Positions 15,774 to 25,035 are shown, counted from the first letter of the stretch. The stretch: DNA of 64,000 bases from Flavobacterium sp. LC2016-12 (GCF_015351595.1 NZ_JADKPT010000008.1:124001-188000), one strand, 5' to 3'. Made by a program: numbers and translations. The notes: generated by a model from the sequence alone, not told the origin.

Positions 15774-18035
15774 TTATAATTTCAGGATCGGGAGCGTAAT
15801 TGTGCTGTTACTATACCATTTTATTTCTAATGGATCTTTAGCATCGGTCATGTCTTCAAAACTTACATCTTTACCTGAACCGTAATTCACTTCCCAATTT
15901 GGATTTTTATTAACGCCCAAAACGATAACAATTGAACTTCCTTTTTGTAATTCTTTCGAAGTTATAAAAGTGTGATTAATATCGATAGTCTCTATTTTGT
16001 TTGGTACTAATAGTTGTCTTTTTGTTCTGTCTTTTGCTAAACTGGCTCTTTGTATGTTGTTGCTTAAAGCAAAATATTGGCCTTTCGCCGTTTTTTCATA
16101 AAGTTGTAACTCAACATCAATGTCTTTTTTATTACTGCTTATTTTTAAGGAAGCTTTTAATGAGCCACTTATAATTACAGGTTCGGAAACCGGATCACTT
16201 TCAAAAACTAATAAGTGTTTTTCAGGCTTAAAAATAGAATCACTAACATTAGGAAATCCATTTACGTAATTGTCGTTGTAAATATTAATTTCTGAACGAT
16301 CTTTAAAGTCAACAATCTGATTAATAGAGGTTGTTTTTTTGGGAACTATTTTTTGCAAAGAATATTTAGTGTCTTTGCCGCTAAGATAAAAAGTAAGATT
16401 CTGATTGTGCATTTTATCTAACGACGGAACGCTTTTCCATTCGTTTTTACCCATGATTTCAAAGTTTACTTTATCTTTTAAAATATCCGGACGTTTTGCA
16501 CCTTTTAGGATATAATCAAACCACTGGAAAATAATAGCATTAATTGGAATATTTGCTGCTTCATCTATCACATAGCCTCCTAATTCTTTTTTTGGATATC
16601 CTTGCGAACCTCCATGATCATAAGGTCCAATTATTAAATAATAATTGTTCGTTTTATTGTATTTCTGATATTGATTGTAATAGTACATAGCGCCAAGCTG
16701 ATCGTCATCATAATATCCTGTAGTGCTTAAAATAGGAATATTGATGTTGGCAAAAGCTTCTTTTTGAGGAGTCATATTTTGCCAGTAAGCATCATATGTT
16801 GGATGATCTAACCATCTATGAAACAACGGAGAAGGATTACCTTCGACTTGATCTAACGTTCTAAAACTGCTGCCATTTTTATAATATTGAGAAAAAACTT
16901 CATCCCATTTTTTATTGTTTTGAAAATCACCGAGATCGGTTAATTTATTATTGGCAACGAGGTGAATCCATCTTAAAGCGTAACTCATAAAAATACCATT
17001 TTGCATAGGAAAGTCAACTCCTGCACCAACAGATACTAAAGGAACAATTGTTTTTAAGGCTGGATGCACTTTTTTCATAGCACTCCATTGTGCGAATCCC
17101 AGATAACTTCCGCCATATAATCCAATTTTTCCATTGCACCAGGGTTGTTTGCTAACCCACTCCAGAATGTAATAAGCATCATCGCCGTCGTGTTCGTAAG
17201 GCTCAATAGGATCATTACTTAAATTTTTACCTCTTGTATTAGCAATAAAACCTACATAGCCCATATTGGCTATCTCTTTGCATTGACTTAGCTCATTTCC
17301 AGCATAGATGTTATATTTCATTACCACTGGTTGTGGCTCGGATATATTTCTATATCTGACCATAGTACCAGAAATTGTGCTTTTGTTTGGTAATGTAATA
17401 ATGATGTTTTTATCGATTATATAAGTGTCTGCTTCTATTTTTTGAATTATTTTACTTGCAATAGAAAGCGTTTTGCTGTAAATAAAATAACGTGAATAAT
17501 GACGGCATAATACTGCTGCATCTTCTATGCTAATACTATCACTTTTTTGAGCGGATTGTAGCTGTGATTCAAAATTGGTTTTCATTTCGTCCAATTTTAT
17601 TTCGTAATAACTCTCTGCCCAAGTTTTTCCATCCTTATCAAAGCTGTTGTATAACTTGTAAAATTCAGCCGTGTAAGTATTTTCAAAATCTGAATTTGAT
17701 TTAGGTGCTTTTGAAATGGTTCTGGCATACGTTTTATAAATAAATCCCATAGGTCTATTTACGATGCTGTCACCTAGTATTTCTTGTGAGTAGGTAACAA
17801 AATTTTGCTCCATATCTTTGTAATCTCCAGCAACAAATTGTATTCTGGCATAGCTGTCTAAAAATGTTCCTTTGCCTGTGTTTTTATAGATCGGTAATAT
17901 TTTTTTTGCCAGGAGAGGCATATTTTTACTAATACTAATACTATCGCTGAATTGAGTTTTATCGAAATATATTTTTTGTGAAGTTGCTATTTGAAAGGAG
18001 AAACAAATCAGTAGTATTAGGATATTTTTCGTCAT
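15774..18035 (-). CDS. Exported CocE/NonD-family hydrolase (X-Pro dipeptidyl-peptidase-like)
   Basis: 753 residues with a signal peptide (MTKNILILLICFSFQIATSQ). Residues about 20-200 form a helical N-terminal region. The alpha/beta-hydrolase domain follows, with nucleophile Ser310 in YGGSYLGFAQW and the catalytic His in IIGPYDHGGSQG. The C-terminal jelly-roll typical of the family ends near GSGKDVSFEDMTDAKDPLEIKWYSNSTITLPIL. Members include X-prolyl dipeptidyl peptidases, cocaine esterase and glutaryl-7-ACA acylases; the natural substrate cannot be told from sequence. The long N-terminal region is larger than in minimal family members. Probably periplasmic. Confidence 0.85.
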   Translation of the reverse strand: MTKNILILLICFSFQIATSQKIYFDKTQFSDSISISKNMPLLAKKILPIYKNTGKGTFLDSYARIQFVAGDYKDMEQNFVTYSQEILGDSIVNRPMGFIYKTYARTISKAPKSNSDFENTYTAEFYKLYNSFDKDGKTWAESYYEIKLDEMKTNFESQLQSAQKSDSISIEDAAVLCRHYSRYFIYSKTLSIASKIIQKIEADTYIIDKNIIITLPNKSTISGTMVRYRNISEPQPVVMKYNIYAGNELSQCKEIANMGYVGFIANTRGKNLSNDPIEPYEHDGDDAYYILEWVSKQPWCNGKIGLYGGSYLGFAQWSAMKKVHPALKTIVPLVSVGAGVDFPMQNGIFMSYALRWIHLVANNKLTDLGDFQNNKKWDEVFSQYYKNGSSFRTLDQVEGNPSPLFHRWLDHPTYDAYWQNMTPQKEAFANINIPILSTTGYYDDDQLGAMYYYNQYQKYNKTNNYYLIIGPYDHGGSQGYPKKELGGYVIDEAANIPINAIIFQWFDYILKGAKRPDILKDKVNFEIMGKNEWKSVPSLDKMHNQNLTFYLSGKDTKYSLQKIVPKKTTSINQIVDFKDRSEINIYNDNYVNGFPNVSDSIFKPEKHLLVFESDPVSEPVIISGSLKASLKISSNKKDIDVELQLYEKTAKGQYFALSNNIQRASLAKDRTKRQLLVPNKIETIDINHTFITSKELQKGSSIVIVLGVNKNPNWEVNYGSGKDVSFEDMTDAKDPLEIKWYSNSTITLPILKL

Positions 18036-18131
18036 GCCTGGAAATTATTTTTGAGGTTTTGGTTTAAATTTGTCTTCTCAAAAATAGTTTAAATTTCTTA
18101 TAAAACGGGTAAAGGTTTTAATTGTATTTAA
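18036..18131. other. A/T-rich spacer upstream of the CocE-type gene
   Basis: Short non-coding spacer that probably carries the CocE-type gene's promoter on the minus strand. The rest of the gap to 18340 is occupied by the tandem repeat. Confidence 0.4.
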
Positions 18132-18385
18132 AATTTAAATTGTGCCGTCAACGCTGCATAAAAATAATCTTTACGTCTAGGATGGATTGGAATCCATCCC
18201 TACAAAATATATAGAATCTACGATTCTTTAACATCAGAATTTAAACTGCGCCGTCAACGCTGCATAAAAATAATCTTTCGCCTATAGGATGGATTGAAAT
18301 CCATCCCTACAAAATATATAGAATCTACGATTCTTTAACATCAGAATTTAAACTGAGCAGTCAAAGCTGCATAAAAATAATCTTT
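18132..18385. repeat. Tandem copies of the porin gene's 3' end (106/107-bp units)
   Basis: The last coding bases of the porin gene (encoding DYFYAALTAQFKF and stop) occur three times on the minus strand: once in the gene (18341-18385) and twice downstream. The shared word TGCATAAAAATAATCTTT starts at 18155, 18261 and 18368. Between copies lies an almost identical spacer with an inverted repeat GGATGGATT-GG-AATCCATCC (18180-18199) followed by CCTACAAAATATATAGAATC. Confidence 0.85.
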
Positions 18386-19708
18386 TCCAGTTCCAACCTC
18401 TTTTAAAAAGGAACCAGCATTAAACCAACCCGATTCTAATGTAAAACCCAGGAAATCATTCGCAGTATAATCCAAATTAGTAATCAATTGAGAACCTATA
18501 AAACGCTCTGTAGTATCTTTTCCAGAATATAAAAGCTGCATATTAGGTGCATATAAACCATCACTTAAAGTCTCCCTCCAAAATATATCATAATCAAAAC
18601 CGAGGCTGAATTTTTGGCTTAATTCCAAACTGATGGAAGGGTGGATGTCAATTAAATTCGAAGGGCCAATTAATGCAACCAATCCAAAATAAGCACCTCT
18701 TGGATATAACGGATTGAAAGTTTGCAAATGATTGTCATCTGAATGTTTATCTCCGGAAATAATCTCTGTTTTCAAACCAATTTCAGGTTTGAATTTTATT
18801 TCTGAAAAAGTATAACAGGCAAAAGAAGAGATCGTCCAGGCGGAGATGGATTGCTGATCTATGTTTCCGAATTGATATAATCCTTCTAAATCATATTTCC
18901 AGTTTCCTTTATTTTTCCAAATTCGGGTTCCGATAGACTGACGGTTTTCTTCTCCGATGGCATTATCAAAAACGGCTCTTTTTTTCCATAATCCCAAATA
19001 ATAGAAATCAATGTTCTGGATAAATGGCACTTTATGGATTACCGTATAACTTCCCCAGAATTGTGCATTTTCATTAAAACCGTCATTAAAAGTTCCGGTT
19101 TTATTGGCGACTGGATGCGTGTAAAATGCATCGGTTTGCCAATTGTTTTTGTTATAAAATAATTTGACCGCATCAAAAGCAAGACGACTGTTTGGGCCTT
19201 CGCGAACGGCAATTAAACGCTGAGAGCCATATGACATTTCCTGTCTTCCTGAACGCAAGGTCAATCGTTCGTTTTCATTGTGAATAAAATCAATATCGAG
19301 AAAAGCCTGATGGATATCTAATTCATTTTCATCAACAGGACTTGGATCAATTTTACTGTTCGCTAAACTACTTTGTAGCTCCACAAAAGTTCTGAAAGCG
19401 CCTAAATGAACATCAGCATGAAGCAGGTATCTGGAAAGTAAATAGCCATCGCCTTCATCGGATTCATCACCCCATTTGTCGTTTACGGTGTAAGTATATT
19501 GCAGTCTTGCTTCACCGCCAATAGTAGCGTAATATTTACTGTTTTGGCCAAGCGGAATGTATTTGATTTTTTCGTACCAATTTCTGGTAGAATCTTTCAG
19601 ATAAGTCAAATCATCGTCATATCGCAGCTTTTGGAATGCCATTTTCTGCTGTGCATTTGCGGAATAAAAGAATCCCAAAAGCAGCAATAATCGGAATATA
19701 ATTTTCAT
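18341..19708 (-). CDS. Outer-membrane beta-barrel porin of the alginate-export type
   Basis: 455 residues from the ATG at 19708, which gives a clean signal peptide (MKIIFRLLLLLGFFYSANAQ) and leaves a 5-base gap to the previous gene; upstream in-frame starts would overlap that gene. The sequence is rich in alternating aromatic strands, and the region IGGEARLQYTYTVNDKW ... LRSGRQEMSYGSQRLIAVREGPNSRLAFDAVKLFY matches the alginate-export/AlgE-like barrel family; it ends in Phe (TAQFKF), the outer-membrane insertion signal. It follows the amidohydrolase in the same operon, so it may admit that enzyme's substrate or release its product. Alginate is not implied. Confidence 0.8.
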   Translation of the reverse strand: MKIIFRLLLLLGFFYSANAQQKMAFQKLRYDDDLTYLKDSTRNWYEKIKYIPLGQNSKYYATIGGEARLQYTYTVNDKWGDESDEGDGYLLSRYLLHADVHLGAFRTFVELQSSLANSKIDPSPVDENELDIHQAFLDIDFIHNENERLTLRSGRQEMSYGSQRLIAVREGPNSRLAFDAVKLFYNKNNWQTDAFYTHPVANKTGTFNDGFNENAQFWGSYTVIHKVPFIQNIDFYYLGLWKKRAVFDNAIGEENRQSIGTRIWKNKGNWKYDLEGLYQFGNIDQQSISAWTISSFACYTFSEIKFKPEIGLKTEIISGDKHSDDNHLQTFNPLYPRGAYFGLVALIGPSNLIDIHPSISLELSQKFSLGFDYDIFWRETLSDGLYAPNMQLLYSGKDTTERFIGSQLITNLDYTANDFLGFTLESGWFNAGSFLKEVGTGKDYFYAALTAQFKF

Positions 19709-19713
19709 GTGAT

Positions 19714-21498
19714 TTAATTTTTTTGATAACCTCCAAAATAATTTACCGGACTCCATTCTGGAATTGCTTTAGGAATCGGATTCGCAAATGTTCTAAAGTC
19801 ATTATCAGCATAAACTACTTTACCGTTTACGACAGTCAGTTTTGATTCTATGTTTAAGATTTTCTCTTCAGAAGTATTGAAATAATCATCCGAAAGGATT
19901 ACAAAATCGGCCAAATTATTGGCTTTAAGCATACCACGATCTTTTTCTAAATTGATCAATTGTGCACTTCCGTAAGTGAATAATTTTAAAGCTGCGGTTC
20001 TGTCCTGAATATTTTCATCCAGCATATATTTTGTACCGCCTAAAGTTTTTCCTGTTGTCAGCCAATATAAACCTACCCACGGATTGTAGCTGGCAACACG
20101 GGTTCCGTCGGTCCCCATTCCGACTTTAATTCCCATTTCGAGTATCTTTTTAAGCGGAACCGTGTTTGCTGCAGCCGTTTTTCCATATCTTTTTATAAAA
20201 CTTTCACCTTGATACGCCATTCTATGCTGAATCGCCAAACCTCCGTTTAAAGCTTTGATTCTTTTTAAATTTTCAACGGAAACCGTTTCTCCGTGATCAA
20301 AAAACCATAAGAGTCCGTTTAAAGGGGTTTCTTTATTAATGTCTTCAATTACATTTAAAAATCGGGTAATGCTTTCGTTATAAGTGGCGTGAATTCTAAA
20401 CGGCCATCTGTTTTTGACCAATAATGATAAAACGGATTTTAATTGTCCTTCCATTGCCGGACTTAATTCTGGTCTTGGTTTATCGAAATTTTCAAAATCT
20501 CCGGCACTCATTACCAGGTTTTCTCCGGCGCCTTGTGCATGATATTCTACTTTATCGTCGTCATGGTCATCGCAACCTTCGCCAATTTCAACAGTGCTGA
20601 CCCATTTGGTATAATCGTTTAATTCGCTTCCAGCTTTTTGAGCAAATAAATAATAAGGCATTCTTACTGTTAGATCACTTTCTTTGCATAAACCATTTGT
20701 TACACCATAATCGTCAGGAAAATTTTGGAATCCGCCTCCGGCATCGATAATTGCTGTTACACCAAGACGATTCATTTCGGACATAAATTGTTTGGTTGAA
20801 TTTATTTTTTCGTCAGAAGTTAATTCCGGAAGTTTAGAAAGGGTAGAGTATAAGATGAAGGCATTTGGTTCTGCCACTAATAATCCGGTTGGATTTCCGG
20901 CAGCATCTTTTTCAACCAGTCCACCATTTGGATTTGGTGTATTGGCATCAATTTTTAGGGCTTCCAAACCTGCTTTATTCAAATAAGCATGTCCGTATAA
21001 ATGCAAAACAAAAGTAGGAACGTCGCCTGTGGCTTCATTTATTTCTTCTAATGTCGGCAACCTTTTTTCTTCAAACTGATAAGCATTCCAACCTCCAACA
21101 ACACGAACCCATTGTCCTTTTGGTGTTCTTTGAGCCTGTTCTTTTAGCATTGCCAGAGCTCTTTTAAGGGAACGAACGCCGTCCCAGCGTAATTCGGTAT
21201 TAAAAAATCTTCCTCCTCGAATAATGTGCATGTGAGAATCAAATATCCCTGGAATAATTACTTTTCCTTTTGCATCAATTATCGTGGTTTTTTTGTTTTT
21301 TAATTTTAAGATTTCATTGTTTTTTCCTGTTTTCAGGATTTTTCCATCGGCAACAGCCATAGCTTCCACAATAGTATTTTTATCATCTAATGTATGAATA
21401 ACGGCATGATGAACGATAAGTGTGGCACTTTTGCCTTGAGCGAAAATAGGCAGGTAAAGAATTATAAGTAATGCTGATAGTAAGGCATTTGGTTTCAT
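19714..21498 (-). CDS. Exported YtcJ-like metal-dependent amidohydrolase
   Basis: 594 residues from the ATG at 21498, chosen because a signal peptide starts there (MKPNALLSALLIILYLPIFAQ). The amidohydrolase fold is clear: small beta-sandwich (LIVHHAVIHTLDDKNTIVEAMAVADGKIL), metal motif DSHMH, later His residues in FRIHATYNES and FFDHGETV, and Asp in KVGMGTDGTRV. YtcJ-like enzymes include N-substituted formamide deformylase. The protein would act in the periplasm, between an exported isochorismatase-family hydrolase (21589-22278) and a porin (18341-19708). A terminator-like hairpin lies in its 5' leader, so read-through or its own promoter is needed. Confidence 0.88.
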   Translation of the reverse strand: MKPNALLSALLIILYLPIFAQGKSATLIVHHAVIHTLDDKNTIVEAMAVADGKILKTGKNNEILKLKNKKTTIIDAKGKVIIPGIFDSHMHIIRGGRFFNTELRWDGVRSLKRALAMLKEQAQRTPKGQWVRVVGGWNAYQFEEKRLPTLEEINEATGDVPTFVLHLYGHAYLNKAGLEALKIDANTPNPNGGLVEKDAAGNPTGLLVAEPNAFILYSTLSKLPELTSDEKINSTKQFMSEMNRLGVTAIIDAGGGFQNFPDDYGVTNGLCKESDLTVRMPYYLFAQKAGSELNDYTKWVSTVEIGEGCDDHDDDKVEYHAQGAGENLVMSAGDFENFDKPRPELSPAMEGQLKSVLSLLVKNRWPFRIHATYNESITRFLNVIEDINKETPLNGLLWFFDHGETVSVENLKRIKALNGGLAIQHRMAYQGESFIKRYGKTAAANTVPLKKILEMGIKVGMGTDGTRVASYNPWVGLYWLTTGKTLGGTKYMLDENIQDRTAALKLFTYGSAQLINLEKDRGMLKANNLADFVILSDDYFNTSEEKILNIESKLTVVNGKVVYADNDFRTFANPIPKAIPEWSPVNYFGGYQKN

Positions 21499-21527
21499 AA
21501 TAGTGGTTTTATATTTAAGTTTTGGAG

Positions 21528-21559
21528 AAAAAAGGCTGTAACTTAAAACAGCCTTTTTT
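21528..21559 (-). terminator. Terminator/attenuator between the isochorismatase and amidohydrolase genes
   Basis: AAAAAAGGCTGT (21528-21539) and ACAGCCTTTTTT (21548-21559) form a perfect 12-bp stem with an 8-base loop and, on the minus strand, a T-run. It lies in the 90-base gap between the two genes. Confidence 0.8.
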
Positions 21560-21588
21560 AGGTAACCAACCAAGAACAATTCTATGAA

Positions 21589-22278
21589 TTAATGTTTAAG
21601 CATTTCGTGTGCATATTGAACACCAACACCGTAAGCTCCACCATATTTTTTAACTAAATCGGTAACGGCTACATAAGTTTCCTGACGTGCCCAGTCACGT
21701 TGTAATTCTAATAAATATTGTAATGAAGTGATTGGGTGAGCGCCAGCCTGAACCATACGGGTTACGGCCATTTCGTGTGCTTCTTTAGAAACGTCACCGC
21801 TTGCATCTGTAATTACGTAAACATCATAACCTTCGTTAATTGCAGATAGAGCAGGTCCAACAATACAAACGCTTGTCCATAAACCGCCAAAAACGATTTT
21901 CTTTTTACCTGCTGCAATAATCGCTTTGCGTGCTGGAGCATCTTCCCAAGTATTCATTGTGGTACGGTCAATATAATTAGACGTTTTTTGTGGGTAGAAT
22001 TCCTCAATTTCTCTGAAAACAGGTCCGCTGAATGATTTTTCTGCAACAGTTGTTACGACAGTTGGAACTTTGAATATTTTTGATGCTCCGGCTACAAGAG
22101 CGGTATTGTTTCTAAGCTGATCGATTGGAATGTTGCTTACTGCAAAGGCCATTTGGCTTTCGTAATCTATTAAAACTAAAGTATGATTTGTTGGGTCTAA
22201 TAACGCTGGACTTGGTTTTTGAGCGAATCCAATAAATGCTACTAATACTAAAACTGCTGTAAGGATTAATTTTTTCAT
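21589..22278 (-). CDS. Exported isochorismatase-family cysteine hydrolase (YcaC-like)
   Basis: 229 residues with a signal peptide (MKKLILTAVLVLVAFIGFAQ), unusual for a family that is mostly cytosolic. Catalytic Asp38 lies in LVLIDYESQMAF and the nucleophile Cys138 in GGLWTSVCIVGPAL. The overall pattern (RTTMNTWEDAPARKAIIAAGKKKIVFGG) matches YcaC-like hydrolases, whose substrates are mostly unknown amides. It heads the minus-strand group isochorismatase, amidohydrolase, porin. Confidence 0.87.
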   Translation of the reverse strand: MKKLILTAVLVLVAFIGFAQKPSPALLDPTNHTLVLIDYESQMAFAVSNIPIDQLRNNTALVAGASKIFKVPTVVTTVAEKSFSGPVFREIEEFYPQKTSNYIDRTTMNTWEDAPARKAIIAAGKKKIVFGGLWTSVCIVGPALSAINEGYDVYVITDASGDVSKEAHEMAVTRMVQAGAHPITSLQYLLELQRDWARQETYVAVTDLVKKYGGAYGVGVQYAHEMLKH

Positions 22279-22497
22279 GGTAATGTAATTTTGTGTGTTA
22301 ATAAAAGGTTTTTTAAATTTATATTCATTTCGATTTTCGGTTTATCGCGTTCAAAAGCAGTGCCTTGTTTGTAAGGCGTTGATTTGTAACGAATTTTTAA
22401 AAAAAGGCAATAATGATTTTAACGATATATCGTCAATGGTTAGGCGATCTTCGTAAATGTTTCAATAAAAAAGTATTGGTGTGAAAAATTTGGGTAC

Positions 22498-22821
22498 CTA
22501 AATTTTTCCTTTAAGATGTAATCTGTGTTGTATTTCTGATTTTAATAAACCGCTTCCTCCGCCAAAATGCTCAATTACTTCGACATCGGGCTGTTGTTTT
22601 AAACAAAAAGAAGTAAACTCTTTTTCGACATGATCTTCGATTCCGGAACTCAGCAGAACAATGTCTATTTTGTTGTTTAGAAAATATTCCTGAGCAGCAT
22701 TTTCATCGCTGAAACCTACTGCATTCCAGTCTTCGTAAGCATTGACCAAGCGAAGTAAAATCTCCAGTATTGGTTCGTTTTTTCCGAGTATTAAGAATTC
22801 AAATATTTTCATTTTTTTCAT
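22498..22821 (-). CDS. Small receiver-like protein lacking a phosphoacceptor Asp
   Basis: 107 residues. The pattern of a short strand (KIFEFLILGKNEP), helix (ILEILLRLVNAYEDW), strand (NAVGFSDENAAQEYFLNNKIDIVLLSSGI) and later strand (PDVEVIEHFGGGSGLL) resembles a response-regulator receiver. Where the phosphorylated Asp would follow DIVLL there are two Ser residues (DIVLLSSGI), so it may be a pseudo-receiver. The start could be Met1 or Met4. It is alone between long gaps. No function can be assigned. Confidence 0.55.
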   Translation of the reverse strand: MKKMKIFEFLILGKNEPILEILLRLVNAYEDWNAVGFSDENAAQEYFLNNKIDIVLLSSGIEDHVEKEFTSFCLKQQPDVEVIEHFGGGSGLLKSEIQHRLHLKGKI

Positions 22822-22830
22822 TTTAAAGGT

Positions 22831-23290
22831 TCTAAGATACTAAGGTTCTGAGGCACTAGGTTTTCTTTTCATCTGTTGATAAAGTGTCTAATTTACTTTA
22901 CAAATTTATTTCATAAATTCCTGTTTCAACTTAATCTAGGACAAGAAAAAAACTTATTGTCTTAGTGACTTAGTTTAGCAACTTTAAGAACTAATTTCCT
23001 TCACAAATGTATTTCTTAATTCCTAAATTGAACTTAATCTAGAATAAGAAAGGTTCTAACTTTCTAAGGCTCTGAGCAACTAAGTTTTTCTTTTCAGTTG
23101 TTAATAGAACTTCTAGTTTACTTTACAAATGTATTTCATAATTTTCAAGTTGAACTTAATCTAGAATATGAAAGGTTCTAAGATTCTAAGCTTTTATCTT
23201 AGCTTTAAACAGCGTTTCAAATTTATTTTACAAATTTATCATGTAAAATCTCTTTTTAACTTAATCTACAATAAGAAAGATTTTGAGGTT
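22831..23290. repeat. Four degenerate tandem repeats of about 103-122 bp
   Basis: Each unit has TTTACAAAT-TATTTCATAA then AACTTAATCTAGAATAAGAAAGG then TTCTAAG. The word AACTTAATCT begins at 22928, 23031, 23153 and 23258. Confidence 0.7.
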
Positions 23291-23658
23291 GTAAGTTCTT
23301 AAGTTTTTTTTATAATAAAATTTCTAAATCTTAGCATCTCAGTTCCTTAGCATCTTAGAAACTCTCAATACAGTAATTACGTAACTTAAACGAACACAGT
23401 AAATTGAAAAAACAGAAAATGTTAAAAGTGAAAAAAAAGCGCAAAAATGAGGAAAACCGTAAGTTTTTCTTGAAAGTTGCTTGTAGTTTTGCGCTGTAGA
23501 AGATCAGAAAGTTATGCTATTTTGCCTTTTTTAATAGTATAAGGATCTTCTTAAAACTGTTTTTGGAGAAACATTTTTTTAAATGAAAATTTGACGATTT
23601 ACTTTACGTGAATTCATTGTGTAAATTTGCAAGACATACAATAAAGTCAAAATTTTTA

Positions 23659-23706
23659 TAGGGTTTTTAGATTTGGTTACACGTTAGCCAGATTTAAAAA
23701 CCCTTT
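23659..23706. terminator. Hairpin downstream of the esterase gene
   Basis: AGGGTTTTTAGATTTGG and its near-complement CCAGATTTAAAAACCCT flank a short loop. It is about 100 bases past the stop of the minus-strand esterase gene; the T-rich tail is better on the plus side, so its direction is uncertain. Confidence 0.45.
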
Positions 23707-23809
23707 TTAATTTTAAATTTTGAGAACGTATATATACATATTCAGATTCGTTTCCCGCGGTTGAGACTCTGCGCTATGTCTAAAAAGAATAATTACAAAA
23801 GAATCAAGA

Positions 23810-24760
23810 TTACAATCCATGAGCTTTAAGCCATTCTTCACAATCTCTGGTCCAGAATTTACTGGTACCTTCTACGCCAAGACCAAAACCGTGACCTCCT
23901 TTTTCATATAAATGTAATTCCGATGTAACTCCGTTTTTTTTAAGTGCTAAATAATAATTGACACTATTTTCAGATAATACAACAGTGTCATCTGTCGCAT
24001 GAATGATAAAAGCGGGTGGAGTTTGAGCGGTTACCTTTTTTTCATTCGAAAAGAAATCGATTAAATCCTGCGACGGATTATTGCCTAATAAATTCGTTTG
24101 CGATCCTTTGTGTGTTATATCATTTTGCATCGAAATAACAGGGTAAATTAGAAGTGAAAAATCAGGACGAGCGCTTATTTTTGATGAAGTCTCATATACT
24201 CTTTCATCATAATGAGTAGATAGCGTCGATGCTAAATGTCCGCCTGCAGAAAATCCCATAATACCAATTTTATTCGGATCAATATTCCATTTGGCAGCGT
24301 TTAAACGTACAATACGCATAGCTTCCTGTGCGTCCTGTAACGGACCTACAGTTTTGTTTGTCATGATTAAATCGCTTGGTAATCTGTATTTTAAAACAAA
24401 AGCTACAATTCCTTGTTTATTTAGCCATTCTGCAACCTTAGTTCCTTCTTTATCAAAGGCTAAATGAGAATATCCACCGCCAGGAAGAATAATTACGGCC
24501 GTTTGATTTTGCTTAACTTCTTTTGTGAAAAAAATACTTAAAGTAGGTATTGAAACCTGACTTGTACTTTCCATTTTTCCATCTTTTAAGCTTTCTTTTT
24601 CCTGATAATCAGGAGCCTTAATTTCTTGTGGAATCGTTTTCCAGAGCGGAATTACTTGGTTTTGAGCTTGTAATTGATTTGCGATTCCGAAGAATAAAAT
24701 CATACTTAAAAAAGATTTTACGGTTATGAGTTGTTTTGAATTTTTCAATTTTTGATGCAT
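23810..24760 (-). CDS. Exported alpha/beta-hydrolase, acetyl-esterase-like
   Basis: 316 residues, signal peptide within the first about 33 residues (ending FFGIANQLQAQ). The family signature is complete: oxyanion PGGGYSHLAFDKEG, nucleophile Ser in GIMGFSAGGHLAS, Asp in IIHATDDTVV and His in EKGGHGFGLG. This matches the BD-FAE/AXE group of carbohydrate esterases, active on acetylated glycans. It diverges from the MFS/kdu operon across a 427-base gap that holds a LacI-type operator, and it probably belongs to the pectin locus as a deacetylase. Substrate inferred only. Confidence 0.82.
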   Translation of the reverse strand: MHQKLKNSKQLITVKSFLSMILFFGIANQLQAQNQVIPLWKTIPQEIKAPDYQEKESLKDGKMESTSQVSIPTLSIFFTKEVKQNQTAVIILPGGGYSHLAFDKEGTKVAEWLNKQGIVAFVLKYRLPSDLIMTNKTVGPLQDAQEAMRIVRLNAAKWNIDPNKIGIMGFSAGGHLASTLSTHYDERVYETSSKISARPDFSLLIYPVISMQNDITHKGSQTNLLGNNPSQDLIDFFSNEKKVTAQTPPAFIIHATDDTVVLSENSVNYYLALKKNGVTSELHLYEKGGHGFGLGVEGTSKFWTRDCEEWLKAHGL

Positions 24761-25035
24761 TTAGTTTTTAATTAATTTATAAGGAAGATATTCAAATTTA
24801 TATTTTTTTATTGAATCCTCAACCTGGATCAATAAACATGTGTCTTTTTTTATGGATAAAAATACGTTTGTAAATGAGTTTAAAAAGATTGATTTCAGGA
24901 CAATTGGTACCTGTAAAACGGACAAATTTCGCATATCCTTATTTAACATATATATTGTTTAATGTGTAATTTTGAGTTCTTTTTTTTACGTGTAATGTTA
25001 ATTTATAGCACTAAAATAATTTTTTGTATAATTTA

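Larger units (their letters stand above)
22822..23809. other. 988-base gene-free stretch, mostly repeats
   Basis: Holds four degenerate tandem units (22831-23290), a continuation of CTTAGCATCT / CTTAG words (23327-23375), and a hairpin at 23659-23706. No coding frame of note. It separates the housekeeping-like region from the pectin locus. Confidence 0.55.

Noticed and set aside
18132..18385. Integron-like attachment sites
   Set aside because: Palindromic spacers look superficially similar, but the units contain the porin gene's coding end, there is no integrase and no cassette structure.
22831..23290. CRISPR array
   Set aside because: The units are degenerate, 103-122 bp long, with no short identical repeats and no unique spacers of constant size, and no cas gene is present.
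24761..24949. A 62-residue minus-strand reading frame upstream of the esterase gene
   Set aside because: A/T-rich, no recognisable family, no signal, and it lies where the esterase gene's promoter should be.
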